From IMG/VR virus record IMGVR_UViG_3300042406_000564, positions 1 through 43,687 of that record: DNA of 43,687 bases; one strand, given 5' to 3'. Each line of letters starts with the position of its first letter. The stretch's first letter is position 1. Both the position numbers and the translations under genes were made by a program. Below, piece after piece: positions 13,336 to 21,557 of the stretch. This stretch comes from a virus. The notes beneath the pieces are model-generated. The model saw only the letters and a list, made by a program, of their open reading frames with translations. It did no database searches and was not told where the DNA came from.

Positions 13336-13632
13336 ATGGACACGCCAATCAAGGTCTACAAGTCATACGTTTTCGACAACCAGTGCGATTACTACCTGTG
13401 GGAAGGCACGCTCACCGACGTGGAAGTCGATGGGGTGCAGATGGTGCGACACGGCTCATCGCTGTCGCCACTCACCGATGGGTGGCACTTCACCAAGGCC
13501 GGTGCGAAGGGTGATGCGGCCAAGCGGATGGCGGTGCTGATCGGCATATCGCAGGCACGGCTGGACAAACTCCGCGACGAAATCCTGCACGAAACGCTCA
13601 CCACGGAGGAGGTGCCGCATGGCGTGGCATGA
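13336..13632 (+). CDS. Hypothetical protein upstream of SNF2 helicase
   Basis: 98 aa from the ATG at 13336 (GAGGGAAAC before it). The N-terminal half is beta-rich (VYKSYVFDNQCDYYLWEGTLTDVEVDGVQMV); the C-terminal half is helical. Overlaps the SNF2 gene by 14 nt. No family recognised. Confidence 0.55.
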   Translation: MDTPIKVYKSYVFDNQCDYYLWEGTLTDVEVDGVQMVRHGSSLSPLTDGWHFTKAGAKGDAAKRMAVLIGISQARLDKLRDEILHETLTTEEVPHGVA

Positions 13633-15031
13633 CTCGTTCGACCGGATGAAGCAGAGGCCGCACGTGTTGGTGTGCTGCCCGCAAGCAGTCGCCTCCGCGT
13701 GGGGCAAGGTGGTGGCAGGCGTTGCCAACGGAGCCTTCACGCCGTGGCAGCATCAACTGCTGGCAGCGACGTGGCTCGGCGAGCGAGCGGCAGGGATGCT
13801 GGCTATGGACATGGGGACGGGCAAGACGTTTACCGCCCTGCTGGCACTGCTGACCAAGGAGATGCCGCTGGTGTTTCTCGACCTGTCCCGTGGCACCGGC
13901 AAGTCGCGAGCCGAGCGGCTCCAGAAAGCACTCGCCACAGCGAGCGGCAAGCGGCTGATCGTTTGCGTGAACTACGAGTCGGTGTGGCGGTCGCAACTCG
14001 CACCCACCATCGAGTCCATTCAGTGGTCGGCCATCGTGCTGGACGAGTCGCACCGAATCAAGTCACCCGGCGGAACGGCGAGCAGGTATCTGGCACGGCT
14101 CGCAGCGAAGCAGGCGCACGCCAAGCGGGTCTGCCTCACCGGGACGCCGATGCCTCACTCGCCGCTCGACCTGTACGGGCAGTGCCGGTTCCTCGACTCG
14201 TCGCTGTTCGGCACGTCGTTCACCCGGATGCGGAACAGGTACGCCGAGTGCGACCCACGGTTCCCATCCAAGGTCCGCAAGTGGCGGAACCAAGAAGAAC
14301 TCACGACCAAACTGGACTCCATCTCGTGGCGTGTCACTGCCGACGAGGTGCTGGACTTGCCCGACGCTATTCACGAGACGATCCCCGTTCAACTCTCGCC
14401 AGCCGTGCTTCGGTTCTACTCGCGGCTTGAGGCCGAGATGACTGCCGAGATCGGTGCTGGCACCGTCACAGCGGCGAACGCCTTGACTAAACTGCTGCGG
14501 CTGGCACAGGCCACGGGCGGGTATGCACGAATCGACGGCACGGAAGGCTCTGTGCCAATCGACGGCACGCCTTCCAAGCGGATGGCGTTGCAGGACAGGC
14601 TTGAGGACTTGCCAGCGACAGAGCCTGTGGTAGTGTTCTGCCGCTTCCGAACCGACCTTGAGGACGTTGCTGCCGTGGCCCGTGAGTTGGGCCGCGAGTA
14701 CGCCGAGGTCAGCGGCGAGCGGAAGGACTTGGAGCGGTGGCAGGATGGCGACGCCGTGATCCTCGGCGTGCAGATGCAATCGGGCGGCGTGGGCATCGAC
14801 TGCTCGCGTGCGGCATACGCCTTCTACTACAGCCTCGGCTATTCGCTGGGCGACTACGAGCAATCACTGGCACGGTTGCGGCGACCGGGCCAGACGCGAT
14901 GTGTTCGCTACTACCACCTCGTGTGCGAGGGGACTGTGGATGAGCAGGTGTATGCGGCACTGAGGGAGCGTCGCGATGTCGTGGACGCGGTGCTGACAAG
15001 ACTCTCGCCGAGACAGGAGCAAGTGGCATGA
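13619..15031 (+). CDS. SNF2-family DEAD/DEAH-type helicase/translocase
   Basis: 470 aa. Walker A MGTGKT with Lys near residue 69, DESH box at 142-145, LTGTPMPHS (motif III), a C-terminal RecA domain with VVVFCRFRTD, LGVQMQSGGVGID (motif V) and SLARLRRPGQT (motif VI). This matches the compact SNF2-like helicases common next to phage primases. It is an ATP-driven dsDNA translocase, probably in replication restart, recombination or replisome remodelling. Couples by ATGA to the next gene. Confidence 0.92.
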   Translation: MAWHDSFDRMKQRPHVLVCCPQAVASAWGKVVAGVANGAFTPWQHQLLAATWLGERAAGMLAMDMGTGKTFTALLALLTKEMPLVFLDLSRGTGKSRAERLQKALATASGKRLIVCVNYESVWRSQLAPTIESIQWSAIVLDESHRIKSPGGTASRYLARLAAKQAHAKRVCLTGTPMPHSPLDLYGQCRFLDSSLFGTSFTRMRNRYAECDPRFPSKVRKWRNQEELTTKLDSISWRVTADEVLDLPDAIHETIPVQLSPAVLRFYSRLEAEMTAEIGAGTVTAANALTKLLRLAQATGGYARIDGTEGSVPIDGTPSKRMALQDRLEDLPATEPVVVFCRFRTDLEDVAAVARELGREYAEVSGERKDLERWQDGDAVILGVQMQSGGVGIDCSRAAYAFYYSLGYSLGDYEQSLARLRRPGQTRCVRYYHLVCEGTVDEQVYAALRERRDVVDAVLTRLSPRQEQVA

Positions 15032-15453
15032 TCGAAGAACAGCAGTTGAGCAAGATGCTGGAGAAGGTTGCCGAGTTGCAGGCCGAGAAGGATCGGCTTA
15101 CCAGCGAGGCGAAGATCGTGAGCAAGGAGTTGTCAGAGGCCGAGCAGTTGGCCGTCGAACTGCTGGCAGCGTCGGGCCTCGACGGAGTGCGGGCAGCAGG
15201 AAAGTCGTGGTATACACGCGAGTTCTTCGCCGTCAGTGTGCCGACCGAGAACCGCGAAGCGGTGGTCGCGGCAGCCAAGGATGCAGGGTTGGATGACCTC
15301 ATCGCGGTGAACACCACCACGCTCAAGTCGTGGCTGATGGAACACCGCGATCACTCCGAGTCGGCGGATGCTGGCCTTGCTGCTGGCACGCCGTTCGATG
15401 GGCTGGTTCGGGAGTTTCGCGAAGTGCGGCTGTCCAGCCGCACGCTTGGATGA
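15028..15453 (+). CDS. Conserved phage replication-region protein, coiled coil
   Basis: 141 aa. An N-terminal coiled coil (residues 1-50) is followed by a small domain (LLAASGLDGVRAAGKSWYTREFFAVSV...AAAKDAGLDDLIAVNTTTLKSWLME). From memory, this layout is typical of an uncharacterised family beside SNF2 helicases in many siphophages. Role inferred as accessory to replication or recombination. Confidence 0.6.
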   Translation: MIEEQQLSKMLEKVAELQAEKDRLTSEAKIVSKELSEAEQLAVELLAASGLDGVRAAGKSWYTREFFAVSVPTENREAVVAAAKDAGLDDLIAVNTTTLKSWLMEHRDHSESADAGLAAGTPFDGLVREFREVRLSSRTLG

Positions 15454-15481
15454 TTCACCAAAAACAGAAAGGCAGGGCAGC

Positions 15482-15928
15482 ATGATCGGAACGAATGGCC
15501 TCGACACGTCCAACGGGGACGGGCTCAAGATGACGTTCGGCAGGGTTCACGGCGTGGGCCGTATCTGCACCACGGCGGACCTCGTGGTCGCGCCGCGTTC
15601 GGAGAAGGGCACGCCAATCGGCATCGCCATCCGGCTCGCCGGGGACGTGCTGATCGCCGCAGGGTGGACGCCGGGGGACTACGTGGCGTTGGAGTTTGAG
15701 AAGCACAAGGGGCATCTCTACTTCATCGTTCGCCGAGTGCCCGCCAGCGTCGGCGTGAAACTGATTGCCTCGGAGTTGCAAACCGAGACGGCTGGCCGCT
15801 CCTACTTCACGGTTGGAGAGAAGGCGGTCAAGACGCTGTTCCGTTTTGCAACGGCGGCTGGTCACTACGAGGCCAAGTTGGTCGCGTATGACAAGGACGG
15901 GGACAAGTGTGCGTTCGCAGTTGAGTGA
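15482..15928 (+). CDS. Hypothetical protein in replication operon
   Basis: 148 aa from the ATG at 15482 after AAAGGCAGGGCAGC. Largely beta (AAGWTPGDYVALEFEKHKGHLYFIVRRV), which could be an AbrB-like or SSB-like barrel, but no family signature is clear. Lies between the helicase-associated gene and the next conserved gene. Confidence 0.5.
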   Translation: MIGTNGLDTSNGDGLKMTFGRVHGVGRICTTADLVVAPRSEKGTPIGIAIRLAGDVLIAAGWTPGDYVALEFEKHKGHLYFIVRRVPASVGVKLIASELQTETAGRSYFTVGEKAVKTLFRFATAAGHYEAKLVAYDKDGDKCAFAVE

Positions 15929-15962
15929 TGGTTCGGTTTTCATTCACAAAGGAGAGTGTCGC

Positions 15963-16724
15963 ATGGCACCTAGTGGAGAGATGACGGTCGGAACTGATTC
16001 CAAGTTCCTCGCCCTGCGTCCGGACAGCGATGTCCGCGAGGCGTTGATGGCGAACCTCGGGCCGGGAGAGACGCTGCTGGCGTCCGACCTGCCGCGAGTC
16101 TCGACGCCTGCGGGCGGCGGGAAGGTTTGGTCGTGGACGGACAGCGGCAACAACGAGCAGAGTGCCAAGTCCATCGACGGCATCCTCGTGTACTACGGCG
16201 TGCGTGGCACGCTGTGGGGCAGCGAGGAGCCGCAGGGCAAGGCCAGCCCGGTGCTGGTGTCGTTCGATTTGGATACGGCGGTGCGGGTGAACGAGGACAT
16301 TGGCGACCTCGACGCCGATGCTCTGGAGTCGTGCCGCACGGGTGACCGGACCTACGATTGGAAGCGACTGCCGTACAACCAGTACGGCACCAGCAAGTCC
16401 GGTCGTGGGAAGCGGTGCAAGGAGAGCCGACTGCTGGCGATCCTTCGTGCCGACGAGGCGTGGCCGCTGCTGGTGACGGCAGGACCGGGCAGCCTCAAGA
16501 CGGTCACGCCGTTCGTCAAGCGGCTCGCGGTGCCGCACTTTCGGGCGATGGTCAGCCTGACCCTCGACCGAGTGGAGAACGCGGGAGGGCAGCCCTACTC
16601 GCAGATCGTTCCGAAGTACCTCGGTGCGATCAGCAAGGAGGAGGGCGACATCGTGCGGCAACTCTACACCAACCCGCTCTCGCGGGTGGCAGCGCAGATC
16701 GACGTGCCGCAGGATGCGGCGTAG
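15963..16724 (+). CDS. Conserved phage protein with PYNQ(Y)GTxKxGRGKxCKE motif
   Basis: 253 aa from the ATG at 15963 (AAAGGAGAG before it). LPRVSTPAGGGKVWSW and DGILVYY open the fold; LPYNQYGTSKSGRGKRCKES (centre) and GSLKTVTPFVKRLA follow. This motif order matches a widespread, functionally unassigned phage family in replication regions, in which the first motif usually begins with a Cys. Here that position is Leu, so one metal ligand may be lost. Possibly single-strand binding; not demonstrated. Confidence 0.6.
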   Translation: MAPSGEMTVGTDSKFLALRPDSDVREALMANLGPGETLLASDLPRVSTPAGGGKVWSWTDSGNNEQSAKSIDGILVYYGVRGTLWGSEEPQGKASPVLVSFDLDTAVRVNEDIGDLDADALESCRTGDRTYDWKRLPYNQYGTSKSGRGKRCKESRLLAILRADEAWPLLVTAGPGSLKTVTPFVKRLAVPHFRAMVSLTLDRVENAGGQPYSQIVPKYLGAISKEEGDIVRQLYTNPLSRVAAQIDVPQDAA

Positions 16725-16750
16725 TCAAGGATCGGCTCGTCGGTCCATGT

Positions 16751-16785
16751 ACCTCCCGCCGCGTGGAGACGCGGCGGGAGGTTTT
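16751..16785 (+). terminator. Intrinsic terminator before the primase-polymerase gene
   Basis: Stem CCTCCCGCCGCGT / ACGCGGCGGGAGG (16752-16764 / 16769-16781, extendable by A-T), loop GGAG, followed by TTTT. Likely attenuates readthrough into the primase gene. Confidence 0.85.
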
Positions 16786-16812
16786 CCAAACACCACAAAC
16801 GGAGATCGAGTC

Positions 16813-18555
16813 ATGAACGGCGTGAACGTGTTGGCTGCTTCCTACTGCCGCCACGGTTGGCATCTGGTGCCGCTGTACGGCGTGGTTGAACGCGGCGTCT
16901 GCACCTGCATGAAAGGCAACGACTGCGGCACACCGGGCAAGCACCCAAGTGGCGGTGCAGCGTGGCACCTTTCGGCGACCAACGACGAGGAGGAAGTGCT
17001 GTCGTGGTTTGAGGGAAGCAGGCCAGTGAACGTCGGCCTGCTGCTCGGCCCCAAGTCGGGGATCATCGACGTTGAACTGGACGGCGATGATGCCAAGGCG
17101 GCGTGGAACGAACTCGGCCTCGGAGAAATCTGGACGCCGACATACCAAGCCGGTCGCGGGCCGCATCGCTTGTTCCGGTGGAGCGATGGTCTGCCAGCCG
17201 TCGCCGTGCGTAAAGTCATGGGGATCGAGGTTCGCCTCGGCAACGGCGGCAGGGCAGCACAATCGGTGATCCCGCCAAGCACGCACCACACAGGGTGCGC
17301 CTACCAGTGGGTGCCCGGTATGTCGCCAGATGATATTGACCCGCAGCCGCTGCCAGAGCGGTTGATGAACCTGCTGTGGAACGACGATGGCTCGGGCCAG
17401 ACGCGTGCCATCTCGCGATCCCCGGCTCGCGAAGTTCTGCACCGGCCAGTGCAGAGCGGCGGACGCAACAGCGAACTGCACAGGTTCGCGTGCGCCGAGG
17501 CGTTCCGTGCTGGCCCGAACCTCGACAACGAACGCGAGCAGCAAGACCTGCTGCTCAAGATTCGGGCGGTGAACACGCTCCAGTGCAAGCCGCCGCTGGA
17601 TGATGCCGAGTGCGTGGCGATCTACCGCTCGGCCATCGGGTTCGTGCGGAAGAATCGTGCGGCTGGCGTGACGATAGAGGCAGCCCTCGCAGTGGCAGAG
17701 ACTGCACAGGCACCAGCGGTGCCATCGGCTCGCCAGCCGGGGCTGGCGGCAACCGGATGGCAGCGAGTGTTCACGGAGGTTGGCCTGTCGTTCGCACCGC
17801 TGGCACCCGACAGCGACAGCGATCCCGAGTGGGGGCCGGGCGAGTGGAGCGTGACCATCGTTCACAGCGACCCGATTGAGTACCGACTGCACGTTCCGCA
17901 CTGGCGGGAGATGACTGCCGACCGCACGGGCAACGTGACTCTGACCGTGGATCAGTACCGCTCGGCCACCAAGGTGGCAGCGCAGGTTCTCGCAGCCACC
18001 GGGCGAGTGATGCTGGACGATGACCCGAAGCGGTGGCGTCAGATTTGGGATGGCGGGTACAAGGTTCGCGACAACGTGGCAGCGGGCGACCGGGCAACCA
18101 AGCGGACGGCTCGCGGCGTGAAGGCCAAACTGCTGGACAACGCGGGGGAGGAGTGGCCGGGAGCGTCAAGCCTGCGGTACGTGCTGCTCGCCTCGTGGTT
18201 GTACGACAGGCTGGCTCAAGCCTCCCAGCCGAGCGAGGACGATGTGCCCGACCCGACCGGGCGGGCGGCGTGGCGGCAGGATGGGTCGCTGTGGTTCGCG
18301 TGGGGTCGAGTGTGGGAGGACATTGAGCGGCAGCACCGGGTGGAGAACGGTGAGCGGCTTGCCCTCAAGAGGCGTCTGCTGGCCCGTATGGGGGCAGCGG
18401 AGGACTTCCGGCACTCGGAGTACCGGCACCTCGGGGGAACCCGCAGATCGTATGTGGTGTGGTCTAGGAGGGAGTTCGCCGTGCTGGAGGATATGGCTGC
18501 AACGCTGACCACCAGCGGCACGCGTGCCGAGCAGCCGGGACCGCCGGAAGAATGA
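16813..18555 (+). CDS. Bifunctional DNA primase/polymerase (prim-pol)
   Basis: 580 aa from the ATG at 16813 after AAACGGAGATCGAGTC. N-terminal prim-pol (AEP) domain: GWHLVPLYG, TPGKHPSGGAAW, NVGLLLGPKSGIIDVELDGDDA (acidic catalytic pair), GRGPHRLFRW, then VIPPSTHHTG. Residues ~215-310 resemble a primase C-terminal helical domain (NSELHRFACAEAFRAG). The rest is a winged-helix-like C-terminal region without a visible Walker A, so a helicase domain is not fused. It synthesises primers and probably extends DNA. No separate family A or B DNA polymerase is visible in the window. Confidence 0.88.
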   Translation: MNGVNVLAASYCRHGWHLVPLYGVVERGVCTCMKGNDCGTPGKHPSGGAAWHLSATNDEEEVLSWFEGSRPVNVGLLLGPKSGIIDVELDGDDAKAAWNELGLGEIWTPTYQAGRGPHRLFRWSDGLPAVAVRKVMGIEVRLGNGGRAAQSVIPPSTHHTGCAYQWVPGMSPDDIDPQPLPERLMNLLWNDDGSGQTRAISRSPAREVLHRPVQSGGRNSELHRFACAEAFRAGPNLDNEREQQDLLLKIRAVNTLQCKPPLDDAECVAIYRSAIGFVRKNRAAGVTIEAALAVAETAQAPAVPSARQPGLAATGWQRVFTEVGLSFAPLAPDSDSDPEWGPGEWSVTIVHSDPIEYRLHVPHWREMTADRTGNVTLTVDQYRSATKVAAQVLAATGRVMLDDDPKRWRQIWDGGYKVRDNVAAGDRATKRTARGVKAKLLDNAGEEWPGASSLRYVLLASWLYDRLAQASQPSEDDVPDPTGRAAWRQDGSLWFAWGRVWEDIERQHRVENGERLALKRRLLARMGAAEDFRHSEYRHLGGTRRSYVVWSRREFAVLEDMAATLTTSGTRAEQPGPPEE

Positions 18556-18560
18556 CCGCC

Positions 18561-18708
18561 CCTATGTATATGGGAAACGCAACGTGCCCCGATAGGCTTC
18601 GCGGCGCGTCGTTTTCCCGGCAAGGTGCGATCCGCTCTTGAAAACAAGCGGAAAACGTGCCGCGAAAACTGACGCGAAAACCGTTTTTGCCGTGAGAACT
18701 TTTGGGAA
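18561..18708 (+). promoter_or_regulatory. Duplicated structured intergenic element, copy B
   Basis: Starts 5 nt after a stop codon with the same CCTATGTATATGG as copy A. Hairpin: GGGAAACG..ACG pairs with CGT-CGTTTTCCC, enclosing GCCcCGA / TCGcGGC. The outer stem sequence differs from A but still pairs. GAAAAC words sit at 18640, 18651, 18664 and 18676, about one helical turn apart. The 23-nt block at 18686-18708 is identical to 6742-6764. Confidence 0.7.
18640..18681 (+). repeat. Four phased GAAAAC iterons
   Basis: GAAAAC at 18640-18645, 18651-18656, 18664-18669 and 18676-18681; intervals 11, 13 and 12 bp. Helical phasing suggests cooperative protein binding, as at phage origins or operators. 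Located between the primase-polymerase and UvrD-like helicase genes. Confidence 0.6.
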
Positions 18709-18765
18709 ACAGGTCGATTCAGCAGCCAGATTGCCTATTCTAACTTCCTAACAAGGGGGGATTCG

Positions 18766-20409
18766 TTGAAGATCGCACGACTGATCGGTGCCGCTGGAAG
18801 CGGCAAGACAACCGAACTGCTTCGCATCATGGAGGCGGCGTTGCCCAAGTTGGGCGGCGACCCGCTGCGGCTCGGGTTCGCATCGTTCACGCGGGCGGCT
18901 CGGGCCGAAGCCGTGGCACGGGCGGCAGCGGCGTGGAACGTCCCGCCATCGCTGCTCGACGGGGAGGGCTGGTTCCGTACCGTCCACTCCACGGCGAAGC
19001 GGTGCCTCGGGATTGAGAAGGGGCAACTGATCGGCAACGCTCCCAACGACACGGAATGGATCAGCAAGGCTCTTGGCGTCAAGGTTTCCACCAGCATTGA
19101 CGAGGACACGGGGCAGCAGAAGTTCATCGGCGGGCAGGAGGGTGCCGCCCTCACGTGCTGGCAGAAAGCACGCAACACGCTCCAGCCTCTTGATGAAGTC
19201 GTTCGCAGGATGCGCAGGCTGGATGATGAGGTTCCCGACTACGCGGCGGCTGTTCGTATTGCCGAGAAGTACGAACTGGCGAAGCGGCTTGAGGATCGGC
19301 TGGACTTTTGCGACCTGCTGCTGCGGTTCTCGGGATTCTGGTGCAGCCCGATGGACGGCGTGAGCCGCACCGCACCGCAGGGCGAGTTGCCGAATGTGTC
19401 GGCGTGGATTTTCGATGAGCAACAGGATGCCAGCCCGCTGCTCGACGCCGCCTGCAAGCGGCTTGTGTCAGCGGAGTCGGTTGTCTGGTGCTACGCCGCA
19501 GGCGACCCGTTCCAAAGCGTGTTCGGTTTCGCTGGTTCCTCGGCGGAATGCTTCCTCGGATGGCCCGCCGACAAAGAGCGGATCATGCCCAAGTCGTACC
19601 GATGCCCTGCGCCGATCCTCGCCCTCGGCGAGCGGTGCCTGCGGCGTATGCACAAGGGGTACTTCGACCGCAAGGTGGCACCGGCTGACCACGAAGGCCG
19701 CATCTACGAAGGCGAAGTCGAGTTGCCCGTGATCCGCGCGAGGCCCGACGAGGATTGGCTGTTCATCGCCCGCACGAACTACGAGGCGACGCGGCTGTAC
19801 GCCACGCTTCACGCGGCTGGCAAGCCAGCCCGATGGGTCAAGCAGGCAGAGGGCATGACGGTTCGCGGGCAGGGGCTCGCCGCACTGTACGCGTTGGAGA
19901 AGGGCAAGCACATCACCGGCACCGAGTGGTCGCGTGCCATCGAACTCCTTCCCACAACCGACAAGAACAAGTCGCCGATCCTCACCCGTGGCACGAAAAC
20001 GGGGTGGGGCAAGAAGCACGTGGATGATTGGGACGTGATCTTCCCCGATGACCTGCCGGAAGTGGGTGCAACCGAGTCGCTGGTTGAGTGGATTCGCAGC
20101 GGCAGGTGGTGCGGCCTCGTGGATCGCGGCGAGGAGTGGCGGCGGCACGCCGAGAAGTGGGGTGCAGACCTCGCGTCCAGCAGCCGCATCCGCGTTGGCA
20201 CGGTGCATTCAGTCAAAGGGATGGAGGCCGACAACGTGGCACTGCTCACCACCATCGGCAAGCGGGTTGAGGCTGGCATGGAGGATGCCGACCAACACGA
20301 CGAGGAGCAGAGGATCGCCTACGTCGGCGTGACGCGGGCGCGAAGGAACCTTTACGTGATCAACGAGTCGCGGCACGGGAAGCCGGTGCCGTGTATGGAG
20401 GTGCTGTGA
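18766..20409 (+). CDS. UvrD/PcrA-like superfamily 1 helicase
   Basis: 547 aa; TTG start supported by AAGGGGGG six bases upstream. Walker A GAAGSGKTT (Lys14), Walker B IFDEQQD near residue 217, GDPFQSVFGFAGS (motif III), SYRCP (IV), GTVHSVKGMEADNV (V) and YVGVTRARRNLYV (VI). Shorter than cellular UvrD (~720 aa), as is usual for phage forms. 3'-5' ssDNA translocase, likely the replicative or recombination helicase paired with the upstream primase-polymerase. GTGA overlap to the next gene. Confidence 0.92.
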   Translation: MKIARLIGAAGSGKTTELLRIMEAALPKLGGDPLRLGFASFTRAARAEAVARAAAAWNVPPSLLDGEGWFRTVHSTAKRCLGIEKGQLIGNAPNDTEWISKALGVKVSTSIDEDTGQQKFIGGQEGAALTCWQKARNTLQPLDEVVRRMRRLDDEVPDYAAAVRIAEKYELAKRLEDRLDFCDLLLRFSGFWCSPMDGVSRTAPQGELPNVSAWIFDEQQDASPLLDAACKRLVSAESVVWCYAAGDPFQSVFGFAGSSAECFLGWPADKERIMPKSYRCPAPILALGERCLRRMHKGYFDRKVAPADHEGRIYEGEVELPVIRARPDEDWLFIARTNYEATRLYATLHAAGKPARWVKQAEGMTVRGQGLAALYALEKGKHITGTEWSRAIELLPTTDKNKSPILTRGTKTGWGKKHVDDWDVIFPDDLPEVGATESLVEWIRSGRWCGLVDRGEEWRRHAEKWGADLASSSRIRVGTVHSVKGMEADNVALLTTIGKRVEAGMEDADQHDEEQRIAYVGVTRARRNLYVINESRHGKPVPCMEVL

Positions 20410-20648
20410 AGCGATGTTCAACGTGCGGACAATCAAAGTCACCCGAGAAGTTCTACGGCGAGATGGCGCACTGCAAGGCGTGCCACAACGGAGTCACGAT
20501 GCCGAACCTGCGGCGAGCCACGGAAGCCAAGGGGCGTCAGTCGGACGAGCCGAGCGAAGATCAAATCGCCGAAGCGTGCCTGCTGATTCAGCAGCGGTGG
20601 TCGAAGAAGAAGAAGGCATCACGCAAACGCGGCAAGGTGCTGGCATGA
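20406..20648 (+). CDS. Small zinc-finger protein
   Basis: 80 aa from the GTG overlapping the helicase stop. KRCSTCGQSKSPEKFYGEMAHCKACH carries a C-x2-C...C-x2-C zinc knuckle with the F-Y spacing often seen in HNH-associated zinc ribbons. The C-terminal tail is very basic (KKKKASRKRGK). A DNA-binding accessory protein is the likely role. Confidence 0.6.
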   Translation: MKRCSTCGQSKSPEKFYGEMAHCKACHNGVTMPNLRRATEAKGRQSDEPSEDQIAEACLLIQQRWSKKKKASRKRGKVLA

Positions 20649-20983
20649 TCGACGCTCACCCGCACAGCCAGCCGTGCCACAGGTGCCACGCCACGCTGTG
20701 GGAGTGGATCGGCGAGTTCGCGCAGCGACGTGGCCCGAAGGAGGACGTAGTAGTCTGCGCATTCTGCGGGCTTATGGTAAGGGTGCCTGCTGTGACAGCA
20801 CCGATGCAGCACCGACACGATGACGCCGATGACTTCCGGTTTCAGTTCGGCCGGTTCAAGGGCATGACGTTGGCCGAAGCGGATGCTGAGCCCAACGGCA
20901 GGAAGTACCTTGAGGTCATGCGCGACACGAACGAAAAACTGCGAGGCAGAATCGAGGCGTACCTCGCCGCGATCTCCCCTTGA
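20645..20983 (+). CDS. Zinc-finger protein with DUF3820-like FGRFKG motif
   Basis: 112 aa, ATGA overlap. The N-terminal half has CHRCHATLWEW and CAFCGLMV, a zinc ribbon. The C-terminal half reads FRFQFGRFKGMTLAEADAEPNGRKYLEVM, which matches the FGKhKG-type module (DUF3820 / exodeoxyribonuclease X C-terminal domain-like). Likely binds DNA or helps a nuclease in the recombination cluster. Confidence 0.6.
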   Translation: MIDAHPHSQPCHRCHATLWEWIGEFAQRRGPKEDVVVCAFCGLMVRVPAVTAPMQHRHDDADDFRFQFGRFKGMTLAEADAEPNGRKYLEVMRDTNEKLRGRIEAYLAAISP

Positions 20984-21038
20984 CAGACTTGCGACCCTGC
21001 TCCTACGTTGTTCGCTCGTACCAACAACGAGGGACAGG
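20981..21038 (+). promoter_or_regulatory. Candidate promoter and hairpin before VRR-NUC gene
   Basis: TTGACA at 20981-20986 overlaps the preceding stop; TACGTT at 21005-21010 is 18 bp downstream. Arms CGTTGTT (21006-21012) and AACAACG (21023-21029) can pair. GAGGGACAGG precedes the ATG. Confidence 0.4.
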
Positions 21039-21383
21039 ATGCCCCGCGAGTCGAGTATCGTTGCGGCGATCATTCGTCTGGCCGAATCACTCGGCTGGAT
21101 GCCGATCAAGATTCACGGAGGCCCGTACCAGTTGGCCGGTTTGCCCGACCTGCTGTGCCTCAAGCGTGGGCACGCCGTGTGGCTGGAGGTCAAGCAACCG
21201 GGCAAGCACCCAACCGAGATACAGCGGCGGCGAATGAACGAACTGGAGACGCGGGGAGGAACCCCGTGCCACGTGGTCACAAGCAAGGAGGAAGCGAATG
21301 CGGTGCTACGAACTCATGCGGAAGGTCACGGTTGGCCCACTGACGATCCGCCTGTGGATCGACGCAGACGAAGGTCTGTGTGA
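21039..21383 (+). CDS. VRR-NUC domain nuclease
   Basis: 114 aa from the ATG at 21039. IKIHGGPYQLAGLPDLLCLKRG..VWLEVKQPG......Q.RRMNEL carries the PD-(D/E)XK core in VRR-NUC form (GxPDxx, ExK, Q). Phage stand-alone VRR-NUC enzymes act as structure-specific nucleases, resembling Holliday junction resolvases. Its 3' end overlaps the next gene by 86 nt. Confidence 0.85.
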   Translation: MPRESSIVAAIIRLAESLGWMPIKIHGGPYQLAGLPDLLCLKRGHAVWLEVKQPGKHPTEIQRRRMNELETRGGTPCHVVTSKEEANAVLRTHAEGHGWPTDDPPVDRRRRRSV

Positions 21384-21546
21384 GATGTGCGAGGGCAACG
21401 CCGACGAACTGGCGATGTGTGCCTCAACGCTGGCCGACGAGGATGACGAGCCGCTGGCGTTGGCCGAGAAGATCGCCAACACGCTGCGGGTGAAAGCCGT
21501 GGAAGTGGTCGATGAGGCTGGCAACGGAGGGCTGGTGCGACCGTAG
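21298..21546 (+). CDS. Hypothetical acidic protein
   Basis: 82 aa, acidic (ADEDDEPLALAEKIANTL), small alpha/beta. The ATG at 21298 lies inside the VRR-NUC gene; an alternative ATG at 21316 would shorten the overlap. No family recognised. DNA-mimic behaviour is possible given the charge, but this is speculation. Confidence 0.5.
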   Translation: MRCYELMRKVTVGPLTIRLWIDADEGLCEMCEGNADELAMCASTLADEDDEPLALAEKIANTLRVKAVEVVDEAGNGGLVRP

Positions 21547-21557
21547 CACGCTTCACA

